From Sphaerochaeta sp. (GTDB lineage: Bacteria > Spirochaetota > Spirochaetia > Sphaerochaetales > Sphaerochaetaceae): a stretch of DNA of 64,000 nucleotides. Under the pieces are notes generated by a model. It had not been told where the DNA came from. It worked only from the letters and a program-made list of their open reading frames with translations, and searched no databases. The DNA is taken from assembly GCA_016342655.1 (NCBI GenBank), contig JAEINL010000002.1, positions 51,744 through 115,743 on the forward strand, read 5' to 3'. Made by a program: the position numbers and the translations under genes. Shown in pieces: positions 29,877 to 39,995 of the stretch (positions are counted from its first letter, which is position 1; each line of letters begins with the position of its first letter).

Positions 29877-30941
29877 TTATAAGAACGAAGGGTAGGGCAG
29901 GTTTGTCTCTACGGTAAAACAATCGTCGAAACCTCTGGGATAGTGGTACTCTCTCTTGTCCTTATCGTCAGGATAGACAAATTTACCCCCGACTTGCCAT
30001 ATATACGGCTTGAACTGGTATTGCAAACGATCTTTTTTCATATCGAACAGCACTGTTATCTCCTTAGGATCAGCTTGGAAATTTGCCCAGATGTCATGAT
30101 GGAAGGGTATAACCACCTGTGTGTTGAGGGCTTCTGCCATCCGAAGGATGTCACAGGAGGTCATCTTGTCGGTAATACCGCGGGGATTTTCTCCGTAGGA
30201 GCCAAGAGCAACGTCAACGGTATGCTCGTTGCCATGTTTGGCATACATGTTGGAATAGTGTGAATCTCCGCTATGGTAGAGGTTGCCACCAGGGGCCTTT
30301 ACAAGGTAGTTCACCGCACGGTAATCCATATCATCTGGAAGTCTGCCTCGTATATCTCCATCAGGAGGGGAGGTTATCAAGGCTGTACGGTCAAAGGACT
30401 CCAGCGCAACAAGCTCCACATCTTTGAGCTTGACAACATCCCCAGGTTTCACCGCTATGCAACGGGATGCGGGAACTCCCCAGCTTGTCCACATATCAAT
30501 ACATGCCTGTGGTCCGATGAAAGGTACCGATTCGTCACAATTCTTTAGTATGGCAGCGGCAACACTTGCATCGATATGGTCGTTATGCATGTGCGTTGAG
30601 ATAATAGCATCAACTTGCTTGATGGCAAAGGGATCAAGAACAAATACGCTTGTTCGGAGATTCGGCTGTAACGATGTATTCCCTGCCATTCTGGCCATCT
30701 GGTGCTGAGGCCCGATGAACCTGTTCTTTTTGGTCCTCTTTCCTGAACCGACCCAGAAATCAATACAAAGGTTTGCATTTCCTTCTGATTTGACCCAAAT
30801 GCCTGTGCAACCCAGCCACCACATGGCAAAGGTGCCGGGTTTGACCTGTTCTTGTTCAATCTCTTCATTCAGCCATGTGCCCCACTCGGGAAATGTGTTG
30901 AGGATCCAAGATTCTCGTGTTATGTCATCAACTTTGCTCAT
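29877..30941 (-). CDS. ulaG: UlaG-family MBL-fold lactonase (L-ascorbate-6-phosphate lactonase-like)
   Basis: [79 protein letters not shown]. Confidence 0.9.
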   Translation of the reverse strand: MSKVDDITRESWILNTFPEWGTWLNEEIEQEQVKPGTFAMWWLGCTGIWVKSEGNANLCIDFWVGSGKRTKKNRFIGPQHQMARMAGNTSLQPNLRTSVFVLDPFAIKQVDAIISTHMHNDHIDASVAAAILKNCDESVPFIGPQACIDMWTSWGVPASRCIAVKPGDVVKLKDVELVALESFDRTALITSPPDGDIRGRLPDDMDYRAVNYLVKAPGGNLYHSGDSHYSNMYAKHGNEHTVDVALGSYGENPRGITDKMTSCDILRMAEALNTQVVIPFHHDIWANFQADPKEITVLFDMKKDRLQYQFKPYIWQVGGKFVYPDDKDKREYHYPRGFDDCFTVETNLPYPSFL

Positions 30942-30968
30942 ATAGAACTCCTTCGGTATATCTTTGTG

Positions 30969-31805
30969 TCATCCTTTGACAGCACCTGCGGTGAGGCCCA
31001 TTATCAAGGACTTTGCAGCTCCAAACGTAAAAATAAAGGCAGGCACTGCAATGATGGTTGCTATTGCAGTTATTTTACCCCACTCCGTACCGGTATCGGT
31101 AAGGAACAGGGAGACAGCTACGGGAAGTGTCCTGGTAAACCTGTCGGTCAGCACCAATGAGAGAATAAACTCATTCCATGCCATCCTGAAGGTGAAGATG
31201 CCTGCAACAGAGAGGCCAGGTCCTATGAGAGGAAGCACAATCTTTGTGAATGTAGAGAAGTCAGAGCACCCATCTATGATTGCTGATTCTTCCAGCTCAT
31301 AGGGGAGGTCCATGATAAAGGTCCGTATCACCCAGATGTTGAAGGGAATGTTTATGGCGGTATAGACAAGAATGAGTGCCAACCTTCCATTCACACCTGA
31401 ACCGAATGAGTTGAATAGGACAAACACCGGGACTGCAAGGATTGCCTCTGGAATCATCCGCAGAAGTAAAACACCCACAATCATGGTCTTTTTTCCCCCG
31501 AATCTCCATCGGGCAAGCGGATATGCCGCCAAGGCCCCGATACCTACACTGAGACCTGTAGAGGTTACAGCAACTATCACGCTGTTGGTGAAAAAGCGCA
31601 AGAAGTTGGATTCGAAGAACACAGCCTTGTAGTTGATAAAAGTCGGGACAAAAAACCATACTGGAGGGAGGGAAAAAGCATCAACTGGAAGTTTCAGGGA
31701 TGTTGAGATCATCTCATAGATGGGGAATAGGATTACCACTGTGGCCAGGGTGATGAGAATATATTTTAGAGCTAGGCTCAAATGGTTTCGTGTTTGAAGT
31801 TTCAT
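30969..31805 (-). CDS. Carbohydrate ABC transporter permease (MalG type)
   Basis: 278 aa; EESAIIDGCSDFSTFTKIVLPLIGPG permease loop. Confidence 0.94.
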   Translation of the reverse strand: MKLQTRNHLSLALKYILITLATVVILFPIYEMISTSLKLPVDAFSLPPVWFFVPTFINYKAVFFESNFLRFFTNSVIVAVTSTGLSVGIGALAAYPLARWRFGGKKTMIVGVLLLRMIPEAILAVPVFVLFNSFGSGVNGRLALILVYTAINIPFNIWVIRTFIMDLPYELEESAIIDGCSDFSTFTKIVLPLIGPGLSVAGIFTFRMAWNEFILSLVLTDRFTRTLPVAVSLFLTDTGTEWGKITAIATIIAVPAFIFTFGAAKSLIMGLTAGAVKG

Positions 31806-31807
31806 AT

Positions 31808-32695
31808 CTATTTCCCCTCCTTCCTTATTGAACGCACAATAAGAAATAGTGCGAAAAAGATAATTAAAAAGAGCAGCAACACTGAGACTGCTGATGCCAG
31901 CCCAAGACGCTGACTGGTGAATGCCGTCTTGTACATGTGCAACGAGAGCACTTCTGTTGAGACGCCAGGTCCACCTCCGGTCATGTTGTAGATGACTACA
32001 AGTGACCTGAAAGAGTCTATCAAGCGTAGTATTGCGGTAAGTGCCAGAACAGAGGCAATGTAGGGGAGCTTAATGTGTACAAGGCTCTGCCAATAGTTTG
32101 CCCCATCGACGCGTGAAGCTTCCATGATATCTTTGGGGACCCCTTGCAGTCCTGCTAGTACCAAAAGGAAGACAAAGGGGAACCACTGCCATACATCGGC
32201 GATTATTACTGAAGTGAGGGCAATCTCTGGATCAGAGAGCCACCCCACAGGGGCTATCCCAAGCAACGAGAGAAAGAAATTTATCTTACCGTACGTGGGG
32301 TGGTACATGAAGCGCCACATAATACCAACGACAACCGGTGCTACCATGATCGGAAGCACGAAGAGTGTTCTGAAAAGCCTCATTCCAGCAAAATTTCCTT
32401 CAAGGAGCAGTGCAAAGATTGTGCCGAGAAGTAGTTCTATACTCACTACACTCAAGCTAAAGGTAATCGTCACCCGTACACTTGATAAAAAGTTTTCACT
32501 GGTAAAAAGTTCTGCATAGTTTCTCAGTCCAATAAATGTTGGCTTTTGTGCCATGCTTCTCAACGACCATTCGAAAAAACTCAGTCGTAGGGTATTGAAG
32601 ATTGGCACTAGCATGACTACCAACAAAATGATGGCAGCCGGCGCTAAGAAAAAATAGGCATTGGTTTTTCTTCCGGGGATGGTGTTCTTCCTCAT
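31808..32695 (-). CDS. Sugar ABC transporter permease (MalF type)
   Basis: DIMEASRVDGANYWQSLVHIKLPYI; start MRKNTIPGRK chosen at 32695. Confidence 0.93.
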   Translation of the reverse strand: MRKNTIPGRKTNAYFFLAPAAIILLVVMLVPIFNTLRLSFFEWSLRSMAQKPTFIGLRNYAELFTSENFLSSVRVTITFSLSVVSIELLLGTIFALLLEGNFAGMRLFRTLFVLPIMVAPVVVGIMWRFMYHPTYGKINFFLSLLGIAPVGWLSDPEIALTSVIIADVWQWFPFVFLLVLAGLQGVPKDIMEASRVDGANYWQSLVHIKLPYIASVLALTAILRLIDSFRSLVVIYNMTGGGPGVSTEVLSLHMYKTAFTSQRLGLASAVSVLLLFLIIFFALFLIVRSIRKEGK

Positions 32696-32711
32696 GGTAT
32701 CTCCAAAACCA

Positions 32712-32740
32712 GTAGGCGAATACGTTCTGTATTCGCCTAC
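32712..32740 (-). other. Intercistronic stem-loop between SBP and permease genes
   Basis: GTAGGCGAATAC-GTTCT-GTATTCGCCTAC, 12 bp perfect stem. Confidence 0.8.
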
Positions 32741-32754
32741 CAATGAGTGTGCTG

Positions 32755-34125
32755 TTACTTAGTATATCCTGAACGGATCATGACCTTTCTGATAGGTTCT
32801 ACGACATCCTGCATGGCTTGCTCTGGTGTCTTGACCCCTGTAAGGCCCTGGTTTATGGCGATCCCGAGAAGGTTGTTGATTTCACCCCATTCTGGAATGA
32901 TAGGTCTCCAGTCTGCATTCGCATGTTCCAACTGTTCTGCAAGGACTGCAAATTCTGGATACTTCTCATAGAGGGAGGTATCTTTTACCGTAGACATTCT
33001 GAAGGGAGCTCCACCGGCCAATACAATCCTTTTCTCTACTTCAGGGAGAGTGAGGTACTGCATCAACAGGAAGGCTGCTTCAGGGTTATTGGCATTCGAA
33101 GGGATGCCAAGACCAAATCCACCGGTTTCAGAAAGACTGGTCTTTGCCTTTGGATGAGGGGCGAAGGCAATCTTGTCATAGACTTTTGATTGTTTGGGAT
33201 CCTTCACAGGACCGGCGAATACGCTTGCATCAAGATACATTGCAGCATCACCTTGTAAGAATGCGGCAAACTCTTCATCTTGGGTGAAGCCTTCCATTCC
33301 AGGAGGGCCGTACTTGATCATGGTCTTCATGAACTCGATGGTCTCAATGGCTTCCTTGCTGGTAAAGGCAGGTTCCCAGTTCTCATCAAATACTGTTGCA
33401 CCAAAGGGTGATGCATGAAGAAGCCAACCATGGGTCGCATGGTGGCCACTAGCGGCTCTCATCGTCAGCCCGTATACGCTAGGTACATTTTCCGCAAAGA
33501 ACTTTGCTGCGCTTTCGATTTCCGCATATGTTGTAGGGACTTTGATGTTGTACTTGTCAAACAGGTCTTTGCGATAGACAAGAAAACTTGTTTCTGCTCC
33601 AAATGGCAAACCAAACAGCTGAGCCCCAGGGCCATTCTTATAAATATTCTTGCCACCTGCAATACCAGTGACCTCTACATAGGCAGGTACTAGATCATCA
33701 AAGTCATAATCAGGTGCCGCAAGCCTGGGATTGTCAAAGTAGGGTTCCAAAGGACGAATGAGATTGGACATTGCGTACTCTGATTTCCACATGACAACCA
33801 TAGTTATCAAGTCATAGTCACCTTTGGGCTTGCTCATCTGGAGAATCTGTGCATCATGCATATTCATGTACTGCATTCTGTCAGATTCTACTTTGATACC
33901 GGTCTTTGCCGTGAAATCATCCAGAACACCAGATTCAACCATTGCATTGTAGTGGACATGATTTGGGTAGTTGAAGACGACAGTTGAGCCTGAAAATTGT
34001 TTCCAGTCAAACTCATCACTCATCGAAGCTGATGGCTTGGCTACCTCTTGTGCTCCAGCGGCAAAGAGCATTGTTCCCATGAGCAATACACTGACCACTA
34101 AAATACTCACTCTCTTTTTGTTCAT
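32755..34125 (-). CDS. Extracellular solute-binding protein (sugar ABC transporter)
   Basis: signal MNKKRVSILVVSVLLMGTMLFAAGAQEVAKP; GLPFGAETSFLVYRKDLFDKYNIKVPTTYAEIESAAK. Confidence 0.92.
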   Translation of the reverse strand: MNKKRVSILVVSVLLMGTMLFAAGAQEVAKPSASMSDEFDWKQFSGSTVVFNYPNHVHYNAMVESGVLDDFTAKTGIKVESDRMQYMNMHDAQILQMSKPKGDYDLITMVVMWKSEYAMSNLIRPLEPYFDNPRLAAPDYDFDDLVPAYVEVTGIAGGKNIYKNGPGAQLFGLPFGAETSFLVYRKDLFDKYNIKVPTTYAEIESAAKFFAENVPSVYGLTMRAASGHHATHGWLLHASPFGATVFDENWEPAFTSKEAIETIEFMKTMIKYGPPGMEGFTQDEEFAAFLQGDAAMYLDASVFAGPVKDPKQSKVYDKIAFAPHPKAKTSLSETGGFGLGIPSNANNPEAAFLLMQYLTLPEVEKRIVLAGGAPFRMSTVKDTSLYEKYPEFAVLAEQLEHANADWRPIIPEWGEINNLLGIAINQGLTGVKTPEQAMQDVVEPIRKVMIRSGYTK

Positions 34126-34271
34126 TTCTCTATCCTCCGTTTTGTCATTATAGGTATATGACACTAGTATCGTATCATGACATGGTGGAGAAGACAAGAA
34201 AAAAAAGATTATAATGCATTATTTGTTTTATTTAAGGTGTAAAATAGTTTCTATATGTTCTTTTCTTTCCT

Positions 34272-35051
34272 TTAGGCAATAAGTACCTCAATCCCAGCCC
34301 TTTCAAGGCCTGCCTTAAACTCAGGGGGGCATTTGTCATCCGTAATGACGATATCGATCGATTCAAGAGGTGCTGAGATGAAATTAGAGATGTACCCCAT
34401 CTTGGTAGAGTCAGCCAACACGATCACTTTCCCATGGGTGTTTTGGATCATTGCCTGGTTGATGCTACACTCCTGGTAGACGGTAGTGGTGAGCCCTTTT
34501 TCCAAGCTGATGCCGTTGGTTCCCAAGATAGTATGGGTACTGTACATGTCCCTGAGCGTAGCAAGGGCAAACTCGCCAATAAAAGATCTGGGATGTTTAA
34601 GATATTGGCCGCCAAGGAAGAGAATCTCAACCTTGTCGTCGATGAATGATTCCATGGAAGCAGCATTATTCGTTATGACCTTAATTTGTTTTCCAGATAT
34701 GGATTGCAATAAAAAGTTGGTGGTAGACCCGCTGTTGATGAACAAAATGTCCTGTGCTTTGATAAGGGAAGCGCATTTCAAGGCGATGCGTCTTTTCTCC
34801 TGCACATGCACGATGTCTTTTTTTGCATAGTCCTCATCGCTCAGTTTGATGTCTTGGTTTGGTGGTAGAGTCGCCCCTCCATGAGTTCTGACCAATAGGC
34901 CTTTCCCATCAAGAAAATCGAGGTCTCTTCTGATGGTGACCTTTGACACCTGCAGAAGATCTTCCAGGACATTGACCGAAACATTGCCTGCTGTATACAA
35001 TGCATCCAAAATTTGCAGATGCCGATTATTTGCTATTGTGCCGTTAGCCAT
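34272..35051 (-). CDS. DeoR/GlpR-family transcriptional regulator
   Basis: LEDLLQVSKVTIRRDLDFLDGKGLLVRTHGGA HTH; DeoR sensor domain. Confidence 0.94.
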   Translation of the reverse strand: MANGTIANNRHLQILDALYTAGNVSVNVLEDLLQVSKVTIRRDLDFLDGKGLLVRTHGGATLPPNQDIKLSDEDYAKKDIVHVQEKRRIALKCASLIKAQDILFINSGSTTNFLLQSISGKQIKVITNNAASMESFIDDKVEILFLGGQYLKHPRSFIGEFALATLRDMYSTHTILGTNGISLEKGLTTTVYQECSINQAMIQNTHGKVIVLADSTKMGYISNFISAPLESIDIVITDDKCPPEFKAGLERAGIEVLIA

Positions 35052-35192
35052 ACTACCCTCATCCTATTCAAGATAAAAAATCAAAAAGAACACAAAAGAA
35101 TCAATTTGACTTTTCTTTATGATGATTATAAGGTTAGTTACAGCAGAGCGTCTAGAGTATTCATGCAATGAGTTCCTAGGTTCAGGTTCTTT

Positions 35193-36674
35193 TTGGAGGT
35201 TTGGATGAAGACACTGGTTATAGTCGATACCGGCACAACAAGCATGCGTGCAACCATCTTTGATCTCTTCGGTTCGGTTGTAGAGATGACCCAGACGAAC
35301 CATCCCCCACAGTACTATCCTGATGGGCGGGTTGAGCATGATGCACAATCCTACCTCTCTGTGCTTGAAGACCTTCTCATGTCTTGTTCTTCTTTCGCCT
35401 ACCAAAACAACCATACTATAGAGGCACTAGCCATCACAAGTTTTCGCTCTGCTGTCGTTCCCGTCGATAGGGAAGGGGCTGCCCTGTTTCCGGTGATCAT
35501 GTGGCAGGACAACCGCACTGATTCGCTAGTCTCCACCTATGCCTCACTTCGTGAAAGCATATACCAACGAAGCGGGGCTGTAATCACCTCAGTGTTCTCC
35601 AGTCTGAAAATACAGTGGCTACAGACACACCACAATGAGATATACAAAAAGACCCATAAGATGGTGGGCATCCAGGATCTGCTGATCCACCATCTTACCC
35701 ATGCGTTCGTTACTGATCACTCTCTTGCTGGCAGAACCAGCCTGCTCAATATCCATACCCTCTCTTGGGATGAGGAACTGCTGAGGATGTACGGTATAGA
35801 TGTGTCGCTTTTGTGCAATCTGGTCAAGCCAGGTTCTGTAGTAGGAGCCTTGGACAGGGATGTTGCCCTTCGTGTCGGGTTGCAAGCGGGCCTTCCTGTC
35901 ATCTCTTCAGGAGGCGACCAGCAGTGTGCTGCTCTGGGCAGTGGGCTGTTGGATGAAGAGACTGTAATAGCCAACACCGGTACAGGCTCCTATGTGGTGG
36001 GACTCTCTCTTAAGCCGGTCATTGACCCGCTGATGCGAGTCTTTTGTACCCCATCGGCCATCGCAGGATTGTACCATCTGGAAGGGGGGATGATCTCCAC
36101 GGGCTCTGTGTACCGATGGTTCAAGGAGATGCTTGATCCCTCCCTAGATTTTGCCTCCCTTGATCAGCTGGCCTTGCTTTCTCCCCCTGGAGCCCGGGGC
36201 GTTGTCGTAATCCCTCACTTCAAGGGAAGTGGCTCCCCCTATTGGGACCAACAGGCAAAAGGTGTCATCAACAATCTTACCCTGAGCACCACAAAAGGCG
36301 ATATAGCTCGTGCCATACTGGAAGGCATAGCCTTGGAGATAGAGGAGAATATCGCCATTTTTGAAGTAATTGCCCACCCCATTGAACAGATGCGGGTTTC
36401 AGGAGGAATGGCAAAGAGTGCTGTGTTCAATCAGATACAGGCTGACATCCTACAAAAGAATGTTGTCCAACCATACAATACCGAAACCACCTCCTTAGGG
36501 GCTTGGATTAATGCGTCGGTTGCACTCGGCCATCATGCGTCCCATCTTGAGGCATACGAGAATGCGGTATCACAGCAGAAGGCTGTCTTGTATTCTCCTG
36601 ATGTGACGTTGGTTCCTATCTATGAGGCTTTGCTTAGGGAGAAGGTCAGGTATCTCTCCACGTACAAAGGATAA
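35193..36674 (+). CDS. FGGY-family carbohydrate kinase
   Basis: TLVIVDTGTTSMRATIFDLFG ... IANTGTGSYVVG ... MRVSGGMAKSAVFNQIQADIL. Confidence 0.92.
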   Translation: MEVWMKTLVIVDTGTTSMRATIFDLFGSVVEMTQTNHPPQYYPDGRVEHDAQSYLSVLEDLLMSCSSFAYQNNHTIEALAITSFRSAVVPVDREGAALFPVIMWQDNRTDSLVSTYASLRESIYQRSGAVITSVFSSLKIQWLQTHHNEIYKKTHKMVGIQDLLIHHLTHAFVTDHSLAGRTSLLNIHTLSWDEELLRMYGIDVSLLCNLVKPGSVVGALDRDVALRVGLQAGLPVISSGGDQQCAALGSGLLDEETVIANTGTGSYVVGLSLKPVIDPLMRVFCTPSAIAGLYHLEGGMISTGSVYRWFKEMLDPSLDFASLDQLALLSPPGARGVVVIPHFKGSGSPYWDQQAKGVINNLTLSTTKGDIARAILEGIALEIEENIAIFEVIAHPIEQMRVSGGMAKSAVFNQIQADILQKNVVQPYNTETTSLGAWINASVALGHHASHLEAYENAVSQQKAVLYSPDVTLVPIYEALLREKVRYLSTYKG

Positions 36675-36837
36675 TGTCCTCGAATCCTAACGGTATCCGT
36701 ACGGGGTTTTGCTTGTCTGGTTGCTTTGGTATACAGGCTTAAGCTTCATACTTTGGTTAGCATATAACCAATAGCAATGCTATGTTATCATTCAAAAATA
36801 TCTGCTATACTCCCATACTAACCAGTGAGGAGGGTTT

Positions 36838-38769
36838 ATGCAGAAAAAACCAACCGATGTATGGAATGTACAAGATTCAGCCGATCTCTACCGCATTGAA
36901 GAGTGGGGTAACGGCTACTTTCATATACAGGAAGATGGAGAGGTTGAGGTCCGCCTTAAGCGTGATACTCCAGAATCCTCCATCAGCCTCCTAGAGATAG
37001 CCAAGGGCTTGAAAGACCGAGGGACTAAACTCCCTGTACTATTACGATTCAGCAATATCCTTGATGACCGAATCCACCACATCAACGAAAGCTTTTCCCA
37101 TGCCATCAAGGAAGTGGGGTATGAAGGATCCTATAGGGGTGTCTACCCTGTAAAGGTAAACCAACAGCAGCAGGTCATCGAAGAGATCTGCCGTTTTGGC
37201 AAGCAGTACCATCATGGACTTGAGACAGGCAGCAAGGCGGAACTCGTCATAGCCCTTGCCTATGTTGATGACCCCGAGGCATATATCGTCTGTAACGGTT
37301 ATAAGGACGAGGAGTATATTGACCTCGCTCTCAAAGGGATGTCCCTTGGTATGCAGACAGTCCTGGTCATCGAGATGCCAGGGGAAGCCTCCATTATCGT
37401 AGAGAGGGCAAAGGCCCTGGGCATTACACCGAACATCGGCATACGAATGAAACCTTCGACTGTCGCAGGTGGCCACTGGACCGACTCTGGTGGGGACCGT
37501 AGTGTATTTGGTCTGAATACCACCCAGGTAATAGAAGTGGTGGATATGCTTAAGAGTGAGGGCATTCTTGACTGGCTGAAATTATTGCACTACCACTTGG
37601 GATCCCAAATTCCCAATATTCGGTCCATCAGGATGGGGGCGACTGAAGCAGCCCGTTTTTATGCGGGTCTGATTCAGGAAGGGGCTCCCATGGGACTGTT
37701 GGACATTGGAGGTGGACTCGCCATCGACTATGATGGAAGCCATTCCGATACCAGCAACAGCCGAAACTACACAACCCGAGAGTATTGTTCAGATGTGGTA
37801 GAGGAAATTATGACCATCTGCAATCAGGAAAAGATCCCTCATCCCACGATTCTCAGTGAATCGGGGAGGGCCTTGGTCTCCTACTATTCTGTGCTGTTGC
37901 TGAATATCCTGGACACCAATGTGTTCTGGAACGGTAAGGGCAGGGGCGAGCCTATCGCTAAAGAACTCCTGCCAGCCTTGGATAATCTTTTGTATGTGCG
38001 TACCATGCTTAGAGAGGAGACTGCCCAAGAGTGTCTGAACGACTTGAACTACTATCGTGAGGAGATTCGAAACAAGTTCCTCTACGGACAGGTGAACATG
38101 CGCGAGCGTGCTGCGGCAGAGCATCTCTACTGGTCCATCATAAGTGAGATATACACCCTGATGAAGGATCAGGAGCATCCGTCTACCCACCTGAAGGTGT
38201 TGGAACAGCAGCTCTCTGATATTTATTATGGTAACTACAGCCTATTCCAGTCGTTGCCCGATGTCTGGGCTATCGACCAACTGTTTCCCATCATGCCGAT
38301 ACATCTTTTGGATAAGAAGCCCAATAGGCAAGCCATTCTTTCGGACATCACCTGTGACAGTGAAGGCAAGATTGACCGCTTCATAGGAAGGGGTGGGGTG
38401 GAGAACACCCTCCCCTTACATGTCCCGCCCGAAGGGGAAGACTATATCTTGGGAGTATTCCTGGTAGGGGCGTACCAAGAGACCTTAGGTGATCTTCATA
38501 ACCTTCTCGGTGATACCAATGTCATGAGTGTCACCTATGATGAGGATGGCCAGTTCAGGTTTCATAATGAACTTGAAGGTGATACCATTGCAGAGGTACT
38601 TAGCTACGTAGAGTATGATACCAAGCAGATGGAAGCCATGATTCGCATCAAGGCTGAGAAAGCTGTCCAAGAGGGAAGAATAACCGCCCAACAGAGAAGG
38701 AAAATCATCACATCCTACACTTCTGGGATGAGGGGATATACCTATTATGAGACAGATCAGGAGGATTAA
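36838..38769 (+). CDS. speA: Biosynthetic arginine decarboxylase
   Basis: 643 aa; GVYPVKVNQQQQVIEEI, LLHYHLGSQIPNIRSI, LLDIGGGLAIDYDGS. Confidence 0.95.
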   Translation: MQKKPTDVWNVQDSADLYRIEEWGNGYFHIQEDGEVEVRLKRDTPESSISLLEIAKGLKDRGTKLPVLLRFSNILDDRIHHINESFSHAIKEVGYEGSYRGVYPVKVNQQQQVIEEICRFGKQYHHGLETGSKAELVIALAYVDDPEAYIVCNGYKDEEYIDLALKGMSLGMQTVLVIEMPGEASIIVERAKALGITPNIGIRMKPSTVAGGHWTDSGGDRSVFGLNTTQVIEVVDMLKSEGILDWLKLLHYHLGSQIPNIRSIRMGATEAARFYAGLIQEGAPMGLLDIGGGLAIDYDGSHSDTSNSRNYTTREYCSDVVEEIMTICNQEKIPHPTILSESGRALVSYYSVLLLNILDTNVFWNGKGRGEPIAKELLPALDNLLYVRTMLREETAQECLNDLNYYREEIRNKFLYGQVNMRERAAAEHLYWSIISEIYTLMKDQEHPSTHLKVLEQQLSDIYYGNYSLFQSLPDVWAIDQLFPIMPIHLLDKKPNRQAILSDITCDSEGKIDRFIGRGGVENTLPLHVPPEGEDYILGVFLVGAYQETLGDLHNLLGDTNVMSVTYDEDGQFRFHNELEGDTIAEVLSYVEYDTKQMEAMIRIKAEKAVQEGRITAQQRRKIITSYTSGMRGYTYYETDQED

Positions 38770-38774
38770 CCTTA

Positions 38775-39995
38775 ATGAAAAAACGTTTGATGATAGTAGG
38801 CGCCGGGGGCGTCGGTAATGTGGTAGTGAGAAAGTCTGCAAGGATGGATGACGTGTATGCTGAAATCATGCTGGCAAGCAGGACAAAATCCAAGTGTGAT
38901 GCTATCGCAAAGAGTGCAGGCCCGGTTCCTGTAGTCACTGCAGAAATCGATGCTGATGATGTTCCCGCCCTTGTTGCCCTAATTACAGGCTTCAAGCCAG
39001 ATCTTTTGATCAATGTTGCCCTCCCATACCAGGATCTCACCATTATGGAGGCTTGTCTGCAGACTGGGGTCCACTATGTCGATACTGCAAACTACGAGCC
39101 TAAGGATAAGGCACAGTTCGAGTATTCCTGGCAATGGGCCTTTGATGATCGCTTTAAGCATGCAAATCTTACAGCAATCCTGGGAAGTGGCTTTGACCCG
39201 GGGGTGACCAATGTGTTTACCGCCTATGCACAGAAGCATTACTTTGATGAGATTCACTATCTCGATATAGTCGATTGCAACGCAGGCGACCATGGAAAGA
39301 GCTTTGCTACGAACTTCAACCCTGAGATCAACATCAGAGAGATAACCCAGCGAGGGCGATATTGGGAAGATGGCGCTTGGAAAAGTACCGATCCGTTGGC
39401 TATCAAGAAACAGGTTGCCTATCCCAACATCGGGGAGCGCTCTTCCTACCTGCTCTTTCATGAGGAACTGGAGTCGTTGGTTACACACTTCCCTACCATC
39501 AAGAGGGCACGTTTTTGGATGACCTTCTCCGAACAGTACATCAATCACCTTAAGGTCCTTGAGAGTGTGGGTATGACCAGCATAGAGCCCATCCTTTATG
39601 AAGGCATTTCGATACAACCCCTGCAGTTCCTTAAGGCTGTCCTGCCAGAACCTTCCTCTTTAGGTGAAAACTACAAGGGCGAGACCTCTATCGGAGTGCA
39701 ACTGAGGGGCATCAAGGATGGTAAGGATCGGACCGTCTACATCTATAACAACTGCAAGCACCAGAGTGCCTATCAGGATACCAAAGCTCAGGGGGTATCC
39801 TACACCACCGGAGTCCCTGCAGCCATCGGTGGCAGATTGCTCGCCCAGGGTATATGGAAGAGGAGCGGTGTATGGAATATGGAACAGTTTGACCCTGATC
39901 CTTTCATGGCCTTGCTTCCTGAATTGGGGCTTCCCTGGGAAATTGTCATTGATGGAGCCTTATCCTTTCATGAACAGGACATGGTCAATGCTTGA
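38775..39995 (+). CDS. Carboxynorspermidine/carboxyspermidine synthase (saccharopine dehydrogenase-like)
   Basis: MIVGAGGVGNVVVRKSA; LGSGFDPGVTNVFTAYAQKHYFDEI; operon partner of nspC. Confidence 0.92.
   Translation: MKKRLMIVGAGGVGNVVVRKSARMDDVYAEIMLASRTKSKCDAIAKSAGPVPVVTAEIDADDVPALVALITGFKPDLLINVALPYQDLTIMEACLQTGVHYVDTANYEPKDKAQFEYSWQWAFDDRFKHANLTAILGSGFDPGVTNVFTAYAQKHYFDEIHYLDIVDCNAGDHGKSFATNFNPEINIREITQRGRYWEDGAWKSTDPLAIKKQVAYPNIGERSSYLLFHEELESLVTHFPTIKRARFWMTFSEQYINHLKVLESVGMTSIEPILYEGISIQPLQFLKAVLPEPSSLGENYKGETSIGVQLRGIKDGKDRTVYIYNNCKHQSAYQDTKAQGVSYTTGVPAAIGGRLLAQGIWKRSGVWNMEQFDPDPFMALLPELGLPWEIVIDGALSFHEQDMVNA

Noticed and set aside
39718-39987. N-terminal 90 codons of ORF 39718-41124
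   Set aside because: Overlaps the carboxyspermidine synthase CDS in another frame; NspC homology begins at MLDATIVTHTPAFVLEYEAF (39988).
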